A stretch of DNA of 12,683 nucleotides from SLAN01 sp964565375 (GCA_964565375.1 CAZMEV010000089.1:1-12683); one strand, 5' to 3'. Counted from the stretch's first letter, positions 1 through 6,771 are shown. Made by a program: numbers and translations. The notes: a model not told the origin generated them from the sequence alone.

Positions 1-846
1 ACAAGCTGCGAGGCGGATGTGTTCGCCTATGCCGCGGGTCAGGTGAAAAAGGCAATGGAAGTAACCCAGGAGCTCGGCGGACACAACTACGTGTTCTGGG
101 GCGGCCGCGAAGGCTACGACACGATCTGGAACACGAACATGCAGCTGGAGCTGGACAATATGGCGCGGTTCCTCGCAATGGCGGTTGACTACCGGAAGAA
201 ACTCGGCATGAGCTCGCAGCTGCTTGTTGAACCGAAACCGAAAGAGCCGACAGTGCATCAGTACGACTACGATGTAGGCAATATTCTGTCGTTCCTGCGC
301 GGCTACGGGCTCGACGGTGATTTCAAAATCAACATTGAGCAGAACCACGCGATTCTCGCGGGCCATACGTTCCAGCACGAAATCCGGCTGGCGCGCAACA
401 ACGGCATGCTCGGAAGTCTGGACGCCAACCAGGGTGACTATCTGCTCGGCTGGGATACCGACCAGCAGACCACAAGTATTCCCGAGGCGGTTGCGGTCAT
501 GTACGAGGTGCTCGACACCGACGGACTGGCTCCCGGCGGCATGAACTTCGATGCGAAGCTGCGGCGGGCGAGCTTCAAACCGGACGATATTTTCCTTGGC
601 CACATCGCGGCAATGGACACGTGGGCACGCGGCCTTGAGATCGCCGACCGGATGCGGCAGGCGGACACCATCGATTCGTTTGTACGGCGGCGGTACGGAA
701 GCTTCGAGTCGGGCGTCGGCGCGGACATCGTCGCCGGCAAGGCGGACTTCCAGTCGCTCGAGGCCTACATTCTCGATAAAGGCGAGCCGGAACTCGAATC
801 GGGCCGGCGCGAGTGGCTTGAGTCAGAAATTAATCGGTTCATGTGA
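1..846 (+). CDS. xylA: Xylose isomerase, C-terminal two thirds (5'-truncated by window edge)
   Basis: Converts D-xylose to D-xylulose in the cytoplasm, the first step of bacterial xylose use. Frame 1 is open from the first base (TSCEADVFAYAAGQVKKAM), so the GTG at 19 is internal and the true start lies upstream. The visible 281 residues match the E. coli-type enzyme with a constant offset. Counting from base 1, the metal ligands are Glu77 (EPKPKEP), Glu113 and His116 (NIEQNH), Asp141 (LDANQGD), Asp152 and Asp154 (WDTDQ) and Asp184 (NFDAK). The same offset puts about 155 residues, including the catalytic His/Asp pair, outside the window and gives a full length near 436, usual for the family. 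The gene ends at TGA 844-846. Nothing looks broken. It lies upstream of a ROK regulator and xylulokinase, which supports the pathway assignment. Confidence 0.97.
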   Translation, partial: TSCEADVFAYAAGQVKKAMEVTQELGGHNYVFWGGREGYDTIWNTNMQLELDNMARFLAMAVDYRKKLGMSSQLLVEPKPKEPTVHQYDYDVGNILSFLRGYGLDGDFKINIEQNHAILAGHTFQHEIRLARNNGMLGSLDANQGDYLLGWDTDQQTTSIPEAVAVMYEVLDTDGLAPGGMNFDAKLRRASFKPDDIFLGHIAAMDTWARGLEIADRMRQADTIDSFVRRRYGSFESGVGADIVAGKADFQSLEAYILDKGEPELESGRREWLESEINRFM

Positions 847-946
847 AGCTTTTGTTAAGTCTGCGCCGATTCGGTTTACGGAAAAAAAGCGCATAAGTAC
901 GCTTCCGGTTGAAGGATTACATATGCAGTACAAGGAGGCACATACT

Positions 947-1279
947 ATGCGAAACACCATACTGTTAATCGGCGCACTGCTTCTCGCCGCCACCGCGGGC
1001 TTCGCCGGGGACAACGGCGAAGTGGTTACCGTGGAAGGCGAAGGCTACGAGGGAGCAGAGATGGAGGTCGAGGTAACCTTCGACGGCGATGAACTTGTCG
1101 ATGTGGAGGTTGTCGACCACGACGCAAATGAACTGCTCGTCCAGCGGCCCTTTGAAGAGATCCCCGAGCGCATGGTCGAAGAGCAGACCTACGACGTCGA
1201 TGTCGTGGAAACACAGCCTGCGACAAGCGAAGCCCTTATTGAGCTTGTGGAAGAGGCTTACGAGGAAGCGGGCCTGTAA
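947..1279 (+). CDS. Small secreted acidic protein with degenerate FMN-binding-like domain
   Basis: A 110-residue protein. The start at ATG 947 is chosen because AAGGAGG (932-938) lies 8 bases upstream and a signal peptide begins there (hydrophobic stretch about residues 5-17, Ala-X-Ala-like end near residue 20). An in-frame ATG at 923 is a weaker alternative. The mature part is very rich in Asp and Glu. Residues 33-110 follow the layout of the FMN_bind domain: GYEG, then two beta-strand-like stretches (MEVEVTFDGDELVDVEVVDH), then a C-terminal VD...TSEAL helix. The flavin attachment motif of that family (VDxxSGATxTS) reads VDVVETQPATS at 84-94, so Ser-Gly-Ala-Thr is replaced by Glu-Thr-Gln-Pro and the acceptor Thr is Pro91. 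Covalent FMN is therefore unlikely. The family call is an inference by eye; the role is unknown. It follows xylA by 100 bp in the same orientation. Confidence 0.75.
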   Translation: MRNTILLIGALLLAATAGFAGDNGEVVTVEGEGYEGAEMEVEVTFDGDELVDVEVVDHDANELLVQRPFEEIPERMVEEQTYDVDVVETQPATSEALIELVEEAYEEAGL

Positions 1280-1293
1280 ATCTCACAAGTTCT

Positions 1294-1309
1294 ATCCCCG
1301 GACGGGGAT
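1294..1309 (+). other. Small hairpin after the FMN-binding-like gene
   Basis: ATCCCC (1294-1299) and GGGGAT (1304-1309) form a 6-bp stem with a GGAC loop, 15 bases after the stop codon. Only two or three T follow, so it is at best a weak terminator, or the first helix of the larger structured stretch. Confidence 0.4.
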
Positions 1310-1324
1310 TTACGCATACAGGCG

Positions 1325-1354
1325 CCCGGGCACGCTCACCGCAGCGTGCCCGGG
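1325..1354 (+). terminator. Strong perfect hairpin, terminator-like but without T-run
   Basis: CCCGGGCACGCT (1325-1336) pairs perfectly with AGCGTGCCCGGG (1343-1354) around a 6-base loop CACCGC. Twelve uninterrupted GC-rich pairs are far beyond chance, but the sequence after it (GGCCGTTCCC) has no T tract. It could end or protect the upstream transcript, or be one helix of a structured RNA. Confidence 0.5.
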
Positions 1355-1362
1355 GCCGTTCC

Positions 1363-1407
1363 CAGGCGAAGGCCACGGCGGCAATCCGTCTCGGTGGCCG
1401 CCGCCTG
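1363..1407 (+). other. Two-part stem-loop with alternative pairing partners
   Basis: CAGGCG (1363-1368) pairs with CGCCTG (1402-1407), and inside it GGCCAC (1371-1376) pairs with GTGGCC (1394-1399), separated by a 2x2 internal loop; a 3-bp helix with a CAAT loop fits inside (1379-1388). GGCCAC and CAGGCG both occur again at 1423-1433, so the right arms could pair downstream instead. This resembles a switchable RNA, but high GC content makes some pairing likely by chance. Confidence 0.35.
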
Positions 1408-1473
1408 TCTTCCATGGGGTCCGGCCACAGGCGCGGGACGCCATATCAATGGGCGGTGAGGCTCCCCACCAAG

Positions 1474-1503
1474 GCTCCTGCCCTTCAATCAGGAGCAATT
1501 TTT
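1474..1503 (+). terminator. Rho-independent terminator
   Basis: GCTCCTG (1474-1480) and CAGGAGC (1490-1496) form a 7-bp stem with a 9-base loop, followed by AA and a run of five T (1499-1503). It insulates the xylA/FMN-binding-like unit from the ROK promoter just downstream. Confidence 0.75.
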
Positions 1504-1511
1504 AACGTAAT

Positions 1512-1532
1512 TTTCAAAATTCCTTTCAAAAT
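1512..1532 (+). promoter_or_regulatory. Direct repeat, candidate operator
   Basis: TTTCAAAAT occurs twice (1512-1520 and 1524-1532) with a 12-base period, in an AT-rich pocket inside a GC-rich region. The second copy covers the putative -35 element of the ROK gene. This position fits autoregulation by the ROK protein, but the binding is an inference. Confidence 0.35.
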
Positions 1533-1552
1533 AGCGCAAGGTCGCGTATGAT
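1524..1552 (+). promoter_or_regulatory. Candidate sigma-70 promoter for the ROK-xylB operon
   Basis: TATGAT (1547-1552) is a good -10 hexamer (5 of 6). TTTCAA (1524-1529) at 17-base spacing is a weak -35. A start near 1559 would leave a leader of about 17 bases with GAGG at 1560-1563 before ATG 1576. Confidence 0.45.
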
Positions 1553-1575
1553 ATCGGCAGAGGCGGTTACCCGAT

Positions 1576-2889
1576 ATGAGCGATACACGGACAGCTCGCA
1601 GCCTGCCCTGGGCTGACTTTCCGGCCACCCGGCTTTCCGTTCTCAAGGCGTTTCTCGACGGCAGACCACGCACCCGCTCGGATATCGCCGGGGTTATCGG
1701 ACAGAGCCTTCCGTCGGCAGCCGGCCACATAGAAGCACTCGAGACGCTCGGCCTCATTGTGCAGGCTTCCACAGGCGGCCCTGCAGCCGGGGCGCCGACA
1801 GACGGTTCTGGAGCCGGGGCGCCTACAGCCGGCCCAGGGGCCGGGGCACCCGCGGCCGGCCGTGCCGAGCAGTCGAGCGGCGCGGGGCGGCCTCCTGCCG
1901 CGTGGCGACTGAACCCCCGGGCGGCCGCGGCAATCGGTATGGAACTGCGCCCCGGGGGACCGCGCCGGGCGGCCGCCCGCGTCGCCACGCGGATTGTGCT
2001 GCTCGACGGAAGCATCGCATCCGAGCGGGAACTGGCGGTAAGCTGGAACGACCTTCGCGCCACTCGCAGCCTCGTGTGGCAGGAAGCCATCGACATACAG
2101 AAAAGCTCCGAAGCTGCAGGGCTGCCCATTACCTCGCTCGGGATTGCACTGCCCGGTGTGGTCGATTGTGAACGAAAGGTTCTTATCCACGCGCCGAATC
2201 TTTTTCTGTCGAACATCGGCTTTGGCGATCTCGAGGACGATCTCGGAATGCCGGTATTCGTGGACAATGAAGCAAACGCCGCCGCGCTCGCCGAGCACGC
2301 CCTGGTCCTTACACCGGCGTTGGAACAGGCCGGGGCCGGCGACGAGTCCCTGGTGCGCATCTCGATTACCGAAGGGGTCGGCGCGGGGGTTCTTGTCGAT
2401 GGCTCACTCATGCGCGGGGTTACCTGGCGCGCCGGTGAGTTCGGACACATGGCCATCCGCGAGGGAAGCAGACCGTGCAACTGCGGGCGTACCGGCTGCT
2501 GGGAACAGTACGCCTCCGAGTGGGCGCTTCTCGCCGATGCCCGGGCAGCCGGCGTGCGCGCGCGCACCGTCCACGGCGTTGTCCGGCAGGTCGCCGCCGG
2601 CCGTCCGGCAGCCGCCTCGGTATGGCAATCCTACGTTCATTCGCTTGCCACCGGCATCGAAAATATCGCCGCCTGCATTGATCCGCGCACAATTGTTGTC
2701 GGCGGCGAGATCGCTTCGGCCGGCGACCTCCTGGTCACCCCGCTGCGCCGCGAGGTCGAATCCATCTCATTTCTCACAAGCGGAATTCAGGTCGATGTTT
2801 CTCAGCTCGGACCGTGGCCTGCTTCGGTCGGTGCCGGGCTGCTGTCGTTCGGTCAGATTTTTCACAGTACAAAGGAGTCAGCAGCATGA
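1576..2889 (+). CDS. ROK-family transcriptional regulator (XylR-like)
   Basis: A 437-residue protein with an N-terminal winged helix-turn-helix (about 16-62; RTRSDIAGVIGQSLPSAAGH) and a C-terminal ROK sugar-binding domain (about 110-430). The zinc site of the family is present: GEFGHM at 287-292 and CNCGRTGC at 301-308. VDNEANAAALAE (229-240) has Glu where ROK sugar kinases carry the catalytic Asp (NDAN), as expected for a repressor rather than a kinase. An Ala/Gly/Pro-rich linker (66-108) joins the domains and contains three 9-residue AGAP repeats. Its stop overlaps the xylB start (ATGA), so the two are cotranslated. The xylose context suggests it represses xylose genes and is released by the sugar; the effector is inferred. 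It is longer than typical XylR, mainly because of the linker and a short insert near 125-135. Confidence 0.9.
   Translation: MSDTRTARSLPWADFPATRLSVLKAFLDGRPRTRSDIAGVIGQSLPSAAGHIEALETLGLIVQASTGGPAAGAPTDGSGAGAPTAGPGAGAPAAGRAEQSSGAGRPPAAWRLNPRAAAAIGMELRPGGPRRAAARVATRIVLLDGSIASERELAVSWNDLRATRSLVWQEAIDIQKSSEAAGLPITSLGIALPGVVDCERKVLIHAPNLFLSNIGFGDLEDDLGMPVFVDNEANAAALAEHALVLTPALEQAGAGDESLVRISITEGVGAGVLVDGSLMRGVTWRAGEFGHMAIREGSRPCNCGRTGCWEQYASEWALLADARAAGVRARTVHGVVRQVAAGRPAAASVWQSYVHSLATGIENIAACIDPRTIVVGGEIASAGDLLVTPLRREVESISFLTSGIQVDVSQLGPWPASVGAGLLSFGQIFHSTKESAA
1786..1866 (+). repeat. 27-bp tandem repeat, three copies, inside the ROK gene
   Basis: Copies at 1786-1812, 1813-1839 and 1840-1866 encode AGAPTDGSG, AGAPTAGPG and AGAPAAGRA. 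The unit is a multiple of three, so copy-number change would only lengthen the interdomain linker. The third copy is the most diverged. Confidence 0.85.
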
Positions 2890-4574
2890 ACACGAAAACG
2901 CTCGTACTTGGTTTTGAACTTTCCACCCAGTCGGCCAAGTGGGTCGTCCTCGACACATCCGCCGCGGACCATCCGTCGTCGCATGGCGGCAACGGCGCTA
3001 TTGTGCACAGCGGAAGTTTCGAGTTCGACGACGTGTTCCCCGACTACGGCACGCACGGTGGCGTACTCACCACCGAGGATCCGCAGCTGCGCCATGCGCC
3101 CGCCGAGCTCTATCTCGATGCGCTCGACGAGATGTTCCGCCGCCTCGGCGAGGCAGGGGTGAACACCGGGGAGATCGGCGGAATCAAGTGCGACGCGCAC
3201 CAGCACTGCACCATCTACAGCGATGATACGCTGCCGGCCCGACTCGCAGGCCTGGCATCGACCAGTGTCACCGCCGTCGGGGCCGGACAGGGGCGCGGAA
3301 GCTCATCCGACGATGCGGACGTACGCGGCCGCAGCGAATCGCAGAAGGGCGATTCCCTGGCCGCCCGCATTGCCCCGGCATTTACACGGCGGACCGTACC
3401 GATCTGGGAGGACCGAACCACCGGCAAACAGGCAGCCGCACTTACCGAAGAGCTTAGAAGCGCCGGCGGCATTGAACAGCTTACGGCCAACCGCGCCGAG
3501 CTTCGTTTTCCGGCCGCCCAGATCATCCGCTGGGCACAGAACAATCCGAAGGACTATGAGCGCACCGCTCACATTCAGCTGCTCAGCGCCTTTCTCACGT
3601 CGGTGCTCGCAGGCCACGTCACGCCGGTGGACACCGGCGACGGCTGGGGAACGAATCTGAACCACACCGACGTTTCACACCCCGGCTTCGCAGCCGAGGC
3701 GGTCGCGGCAACAGCGAAGCTTTCCGGCCGGGAGCACCCGCATCAGCTGCAGGCGCAGCTCGGCTGCATGGTGCCCTACGATACTCCGGTGGGAACGGTC
3801 AGCGAGTATTTCGCGCGAACCTATGGGGTCGCCCGCGACGCGGTGGTGCTCGCCGGCACGGGCGATAATCCTGCGACGCTGTTGGGGGTCGGCGACGGAG
3901 CGCTCGTGAGTATGGGATCGAGCTACACCGTGTGCGGCCCGATGGAGACGGTAACGCCGTCGCCGGAAGGCTCCTACAACGTGTTCGGCTACCGCCCCGG
4001 ATACGCGATGGCGCTTACGGTCATTACCAACGGCGGCAAACTTCATCGCGAGTTCTGTGAGAAATATGCCGATGGTGACTGGGAGCGGTACGCAGAGCTC
4101 GCCGGAAGCCGCGAGATTGATCCGGAACGGGAACCGCTCATGCTTCCCTACCTGTCCGACGAAAGCGTTCCGACCGCTCCGGCCGGCATTGTCCGCGACG
4201 GGTTCGACGAGTCGGACGCGCAGGCCAATGTGCGCGCGCTTCACCTCTCTCAGGTTGCCTCAATGCGCCTGCACTCTTCCCATCTCGCCAACGTGGACCG
4301 GGTAAACGTCGTCGGTGGCGGCGCGGCAAATCAGCTGCTTCGGCAGGGCATAGCCGATGCGTTTGGAGCAACCGTCACGGCCGCCGCCTACGCGTCACTC
4401 GCAGCACCGTTCGGATGTGCGCTCAGCGCGGCGAGGCAGCTGCTCGGATGCACCTACTACCATGTCATAGACATGTTCGCCGCCGGTTCCGACGAAACCC
4501 CGTCGGACTCGACCGAAGCGGCGAAGTGGCAGCGCCTTGTTGAGCGCTACGCCTCGCTCGAGACCTCGGCCTGA
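2886..4574 (+). CDS. xylB: Xylulokinase, divergent FGGY-family carbohydrate kinase
   Basis: Phosphorylates D-xylulose to xylulose 5-phosphate, feeding the pentose phosphate pathway. The 562-residue start at ATG 2886 has AAAGGAG (2871-2877) 8 bases upstream and overlaps the ROK stop. FGGY features: N-terminal phosphate loop LGFELSTQSAKWVVLD (8-23), the VDTGDGWGTNL segment (248-258) whose Asp249 should be the catalytic base, the AGTGDNPATLLG motif (323-334), and the C-terminal VVGGGAANQLLRQGIADAFG segment (475-494) typical of the ATP-side domain. The layout, with DVFPDYGTHGGV and the APAELYLDALDEM segment, resembles the longer eukaryote-like xylulokinases more than E. coli XylB. Where most xylulokinases have SG-x-QQHG, this one has CDAHQHC (102-108), and residues about 113-160 are a low-complexity Ser/Gly/Ala/Asp insert. 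Substrate is supported mainly by xylA and the ROK neighbour; another FGGY sugar is possible. Confidence 0.88.
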   Translation: MNTKTLVLGFELSTQSAKWVVLDTSAADHPSSHGGNGAIVHSGSFEFDDVFPDYGTHGGVLTTEDPQLRHAPAELYLDALDEMFRRLGEAGVNTGEIGGIKCDAHQHCTIYSDDTLPARLAGLASTSVTAVGAGQGRGSSSDDADVRGRSESQKGDSLAARIAPAFTRRTVPIWEDRTTGKQAAALTEELRSAGGIEQLTANRAELRFPAAQIIRWAQNNPKDYERTAHIQLLSAFLTSVLAGHVTPVDTGDGWGTNLNHTDVSHPGFAAEAVAATAKLSGREHPHQLQAQLGCMVPYDTPVGTVSEYFARTYGVARDAVVLAGTGDNPATLLGVGDGALVSMGSSYTVCGPMETVTPSPEGSYNVFGYRPGYAMALTVITNGGKLHREFCEKYADGDWERYAELAGSREIDPEREPLMLPYLSDESVPTAPAGIVRDGFDESDAQANVRALHLSQVASMRLHSSHLANVDRVNVVGGGAANQLLRQGIADAFGATVTAAAYASLAAPFGCALSAARQLLGCTYYHVIDMFAAGSDETPSDSTEAAKWQRLVERYASLETSA

Positions 4575-4822
4575 GAAGCCGTCTCGCGCCAGCTGAGCTT
4601 CAGGGAAATGCTGTGCTTAACGCCTTTCTCCTCGGATCGCTTTTCGCCGGCCTTGAGCTGCATAAGAACCATGCCCGGCAGGGTCATGGTCACCGGTTCA
4701 TCGGCCTCTTCGAAGTGGACCTGTCCATCTTCCACCTGCCCGGCGAGTGTTCGCAGATATTCGGCAATCTCCCCGCGCTCGAACGCTTCCTTGGTTTTCA
4801 GATGCTGTTTCTTCTGTCCCAT
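4547..4822 (-). CDS. Amphi-Trp domain protein
   Basis: A 91-residue, charged, soluble protein. The pattern is that of the amphi-Trp domain: lysine-rich N-terminus (GQKKQHLKT), an amphipathic helix (EIAEYLRTLAGQVEDGQV), short strands (VTMTLPGMVLMQLKAGEK) and a terminal strand ending in the hallmark tryptophan (SISLKLSW, Trp78). The function of this domain is not established. ATG 4822 is chosen; a TTG three codons upstream (4831) is possible, and no clear Shine-Dalgarno is seen, so translation may depend on the VTT gene ending 16 bases upstream. Its 3' end overlaps the 3' end of xylB by 28 bp in opposite orientation. Confidence 0.8.
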   Translation of the reverse strand: MGQKKQHLKTKEAFERGEIAEYLRTLAGQVEDGQVHFEEADEPVTMTLPGMVLMQLKAGEKRSEEKGVKHSISLKLSWRETASQAEVSSEA

Positions 4823-4838
4823 AACAGCCAAATAGTAT

Positions 4839-5606
4839 TCATCGGACGGTCACAGGGCAATCCTCTTCCGAATCTTCCTCTCCGTTGTCCCGGGACTCCC
4901 CCTCGCGCTGCCGCTTTCGAGCTGCACGGCGGCGTTGTGCGCCGAAAAGCAGCGGCAGCACAAGCGCGCCCGTGTACAGTCCGGCAGCTACCCAGAACTG
5001 CGCGGACCCGGGATCCGAAAGCGAGTCTCCGAAGAAGGTCATAACAAAAAGCACCGGCGCATTACCGAGGAGCGAAGCCAGGAAAAACTGCCGCACGGTA
5101 ATGCGGGTTATTCCCGCGATGTAGTTCTGAACTTCATAGGGAATCGTCGGCAGCAGCCGCAGGTAGAAGAATACGAGGAACGCGTGGCGGTTAATTGCCT
5201 CTACGAAACCGGCGACCCTTGTGTCGCCGAGTTTCTGTTCAACACGTCTGCGTCCGAGCCTCCGGGAAATACTGAACGGTACGAGACTCGCGAACAGCGT
5301 CGTGCAGTACACGAGAATGCCGCCGGGGACGGCACCAAACGCAAGTCCCGCAGCGACCGTCATAACCGTAGTGGCATACGGTACGAATACCGCAAGAAGA
5401 TACAGTGCGACCCAGATAACCGGGGCGAAAATGCCGAACCCCGATACAAGAGCCTTTACGGCGACCGGGTCGAAGAGTCCCGCGCGCCGGGCTTCGACGA
5501 TCAGCACAGCCACGAACAGCCCACCCGCAATCCGCAGCAGAACCGCGGGAAGCTTGTGCCGGCTTTGTTCCGTGCCGCCGTTGCCGGCGTCCGCGTCTTC
5601 AGTCAC
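4839..5606 (-). CDS. TVP38/TMEM64 (VTT domain) family membrane protein
   Basis: A 255-residue inner-membrane protein with about six hydrophobic segments (roughly 20-37, 60-80, 83-112, 142-156, 172-195, 203-223). The VTT/SNARE-associated family pattern is clear: AGLAFGAVPGG (86-96) followed by ISRRLGRR (113-120), then LRLLPTIPYEVQNYIAG (149-165), and FFLASLLGNAPVLFV (174-188). Members of the wider DedA/VTT group are linked to lipid scrambling and undecaprenyl phosphate or phospholipid transport; the substrate here is unknown. It starts with GTG 5606, overlapping the ugd stop by 8 bases (GTGACTGA), so it should be translationally coupled. The C-terminal tail is charged, basic then acidic (RRRAARKRQREGESR, then EEDSEED), and presumably cytoplasmic. 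Confidence 0.88.
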   Translation of the reverse strand: MTEDADAGNGGTEQSRHKLPAVLLRIAGGLFVAVLIVEARRAGLFDPVAVKALVSGFGIFAPVIWVALYLLAVFVPYATTVMTVAAGLAFGAVPGGILVYCTTLFASLVPFSISRRLGRRRVEQKLGDTRVAGFVEAINRHAFLVFFYLRLLPTIPYEVQNYIAGITRITVRQFFLASLLGNAPVLFVMTFFGDSLSDPGSAQFWVAAGLYTGALVLPLLFGAQRRRAARKRQREGESRDNGEEDSEEDCPVTVR

Positions 5607-6771
5607 GACTGAATAGATCCCTTGTGTATACCTTGTCTTTCACCGGCTCGAGTTCATCGTGAAGCCGGTTCGTGACAATAACATCAGCCTCCTCAATAAA
5701 CTGATTGAAATCTCGCAGAACCCTGCTGCCGAAAAAGTAATCCTCTTCAAGCACCGGCTCATAGACAATGGTCTCGATGCCTTTAGCCTTGATCCGCTTC
5801 ATGATTCCCTGAACCGCCGAGGCGCGGAAATTGTCCGAATCGGTCTTCATCGTAAGGCGGTACACGCCCACGATTCGCGGATTGCGCGCGATAATCCTGT
5901 CGGCGACAAAGTCCTTGCGGGTACGGTTGGCGTCGACGATCGCTTTGATAAGGTTGTTGGGAACGTGCTCGTAGTTGGCAAGCAGCTGCTTGGTATCCTT
6001 CGGCAGACAATAGCCGCCGTAGCCGAAACTCGGATTGTTATAGTGATTGCCGATGCGCGGGTCGAGTCCGACTCCCTCGATAATCTGGGCCGAATCGAGG
6101 CCGTGTGCCTCTGCGTAACTGTCGAGCTCGTTAAAGTAGGCAACCCGCATGGCCAGATACGTATTTGCGAACAGCTTGATGGCTTCCGCCTCGGTGGAGT
6201 CGGTGAACAGCACCGGCACATCCTTCTTCTCGGCCCCCTCGACGAGAAGATCGGCAAACTGCTTCGCCCGCTCCGACCGTTCGCCGACAATAATGCGGCT
6301 CGGATGGAGGTTGTCCCACAGCGCCTTGCCCTCGCGCAGAAACTCCGGCGAAAAGATGATGTTCCCGGCCTTGAACCGCCCGCGGAGCTCGGAGGTGAAT
6401 CCGACGGGAACGGTGGATTTAATGATAATCACCGCCTGAGGATTAATCTGCATGACATCGCTGATCACCGATTCAACGGTGCTTGTATTGAAGTAGTTGG
6501 TCTTCGGATCGTAGTCGGTCGGCGTGGCCACAACAACGAAATCCGCATTCGCGAACGCTCTCTGCTTGTCGGTCGTCGCGGTGAGGTCGAGCTCGCGCTC
6601 AGCGAGATACTGCTCGATTTCCGGATCGACAATCGGCGACTTTCGCGCGTTAATCGTGTCGACCTTTTCCTGTTGTATATCGAGTGCCGTTACGGTGTTG
6701 TGCTGTGCGAGAAGCACTGCATTTGAAAGCCCTACATATCCGGTTCCTGCAATTGTTACGTTCATGTTCAT
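5599..6771 (-). CDS. ugd: UDP-glucose 6-dehydrogenase
   Basis: Oxidises UDP-glucose to UDP-glucuronate with two NAD+, supplying acidic sugar for capsule, exopolysaccharide or lipid modification. The protein has 390 residues (388 from the second ATG at 6765, where MNVTIAGTGYVGLSN aligns best with E. coli Ugd, itself 388 long). The start at 6771 has GGAAG only 4 bases away and the one at 6765 has it 10 bases away, so both are possible. Visible motifs: NAD Rossmann loop GTGYVG (9-14), KSTVPVG (118-124), SPEFLREGKAL (141-151), and GYGGYCLPKDTKQLL (250-264) with catalytic Cys255. It resembles the short enterobacterial-type class. It is first in an operon with the VTT and amphi-Trp genes. A related nucleotide-sugar dehydrogenase is the only real alternative. 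Confidence 0.93.
   Translation of the reverse strand: MNMNVTIAGTGYVGLSNAVLLAQHNTVTALDIQQEKVDTINARKSPIVDPEIEQYLAERELDLTATTDKQRAFANADFVVVATPTDYDPKTNYFNTSTVESVISDVMQINPQAVIIIKSTVPVGFTSELRGRFKAGNIIFSPEFLREGKALWDNLHPSRIIVGERSERAKQFADLLVEGAEKKDVPVLFTDSTEAEAIKLFANTYLAMRVAYFNELDSYAEAHGLDSAQIIEGVGLDPRIGNHYNNPSFGYGGYCLPKDTKQLLANYEHVPNNLIKAIVDANRTRKDFVADRIIARNPRIVGVYRLTMKTDSDNFRASAVQGIMKRIKAKGIETIVYEPVLEEDYFFGSRVLRDFNQFIEEADVIVTNRLHDELEPVKDKVYTRDLFSRD

Noticed and set aside
19..21. GTG as the start of xylA
   Set aside because: The frame is open to base 1 with conserved xylose isomerase residues (TSCEAD) before it; the start is outside the window.
923..925. Upstream ATG as the start of the FMN-binding-like protein
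   Set aside because: It would put eight polar residues before the signal peptide, and the AAGGAGG site fits ATG 947 better. It remains a weak alternative.
847..946. Promoter for the FMN-binding-like gene
   Set aside because: Only weak hexamer matches at poor spacing and a small AAGCG/CGCTT hairpin were found; read-through from xylA is equally likely.
1310..1498. A 62-codon - strand frame in the intergenic region
   Set aside because: It runs through the hairpins and terminator, has no ribosome site and no recognisable protein pattern.
5659..6726. A 355-codon + strand frame opposite ugd
   Set aside because: It is a mirror of the well-supported ugd gene caused by codon bias and lacks any family motif.
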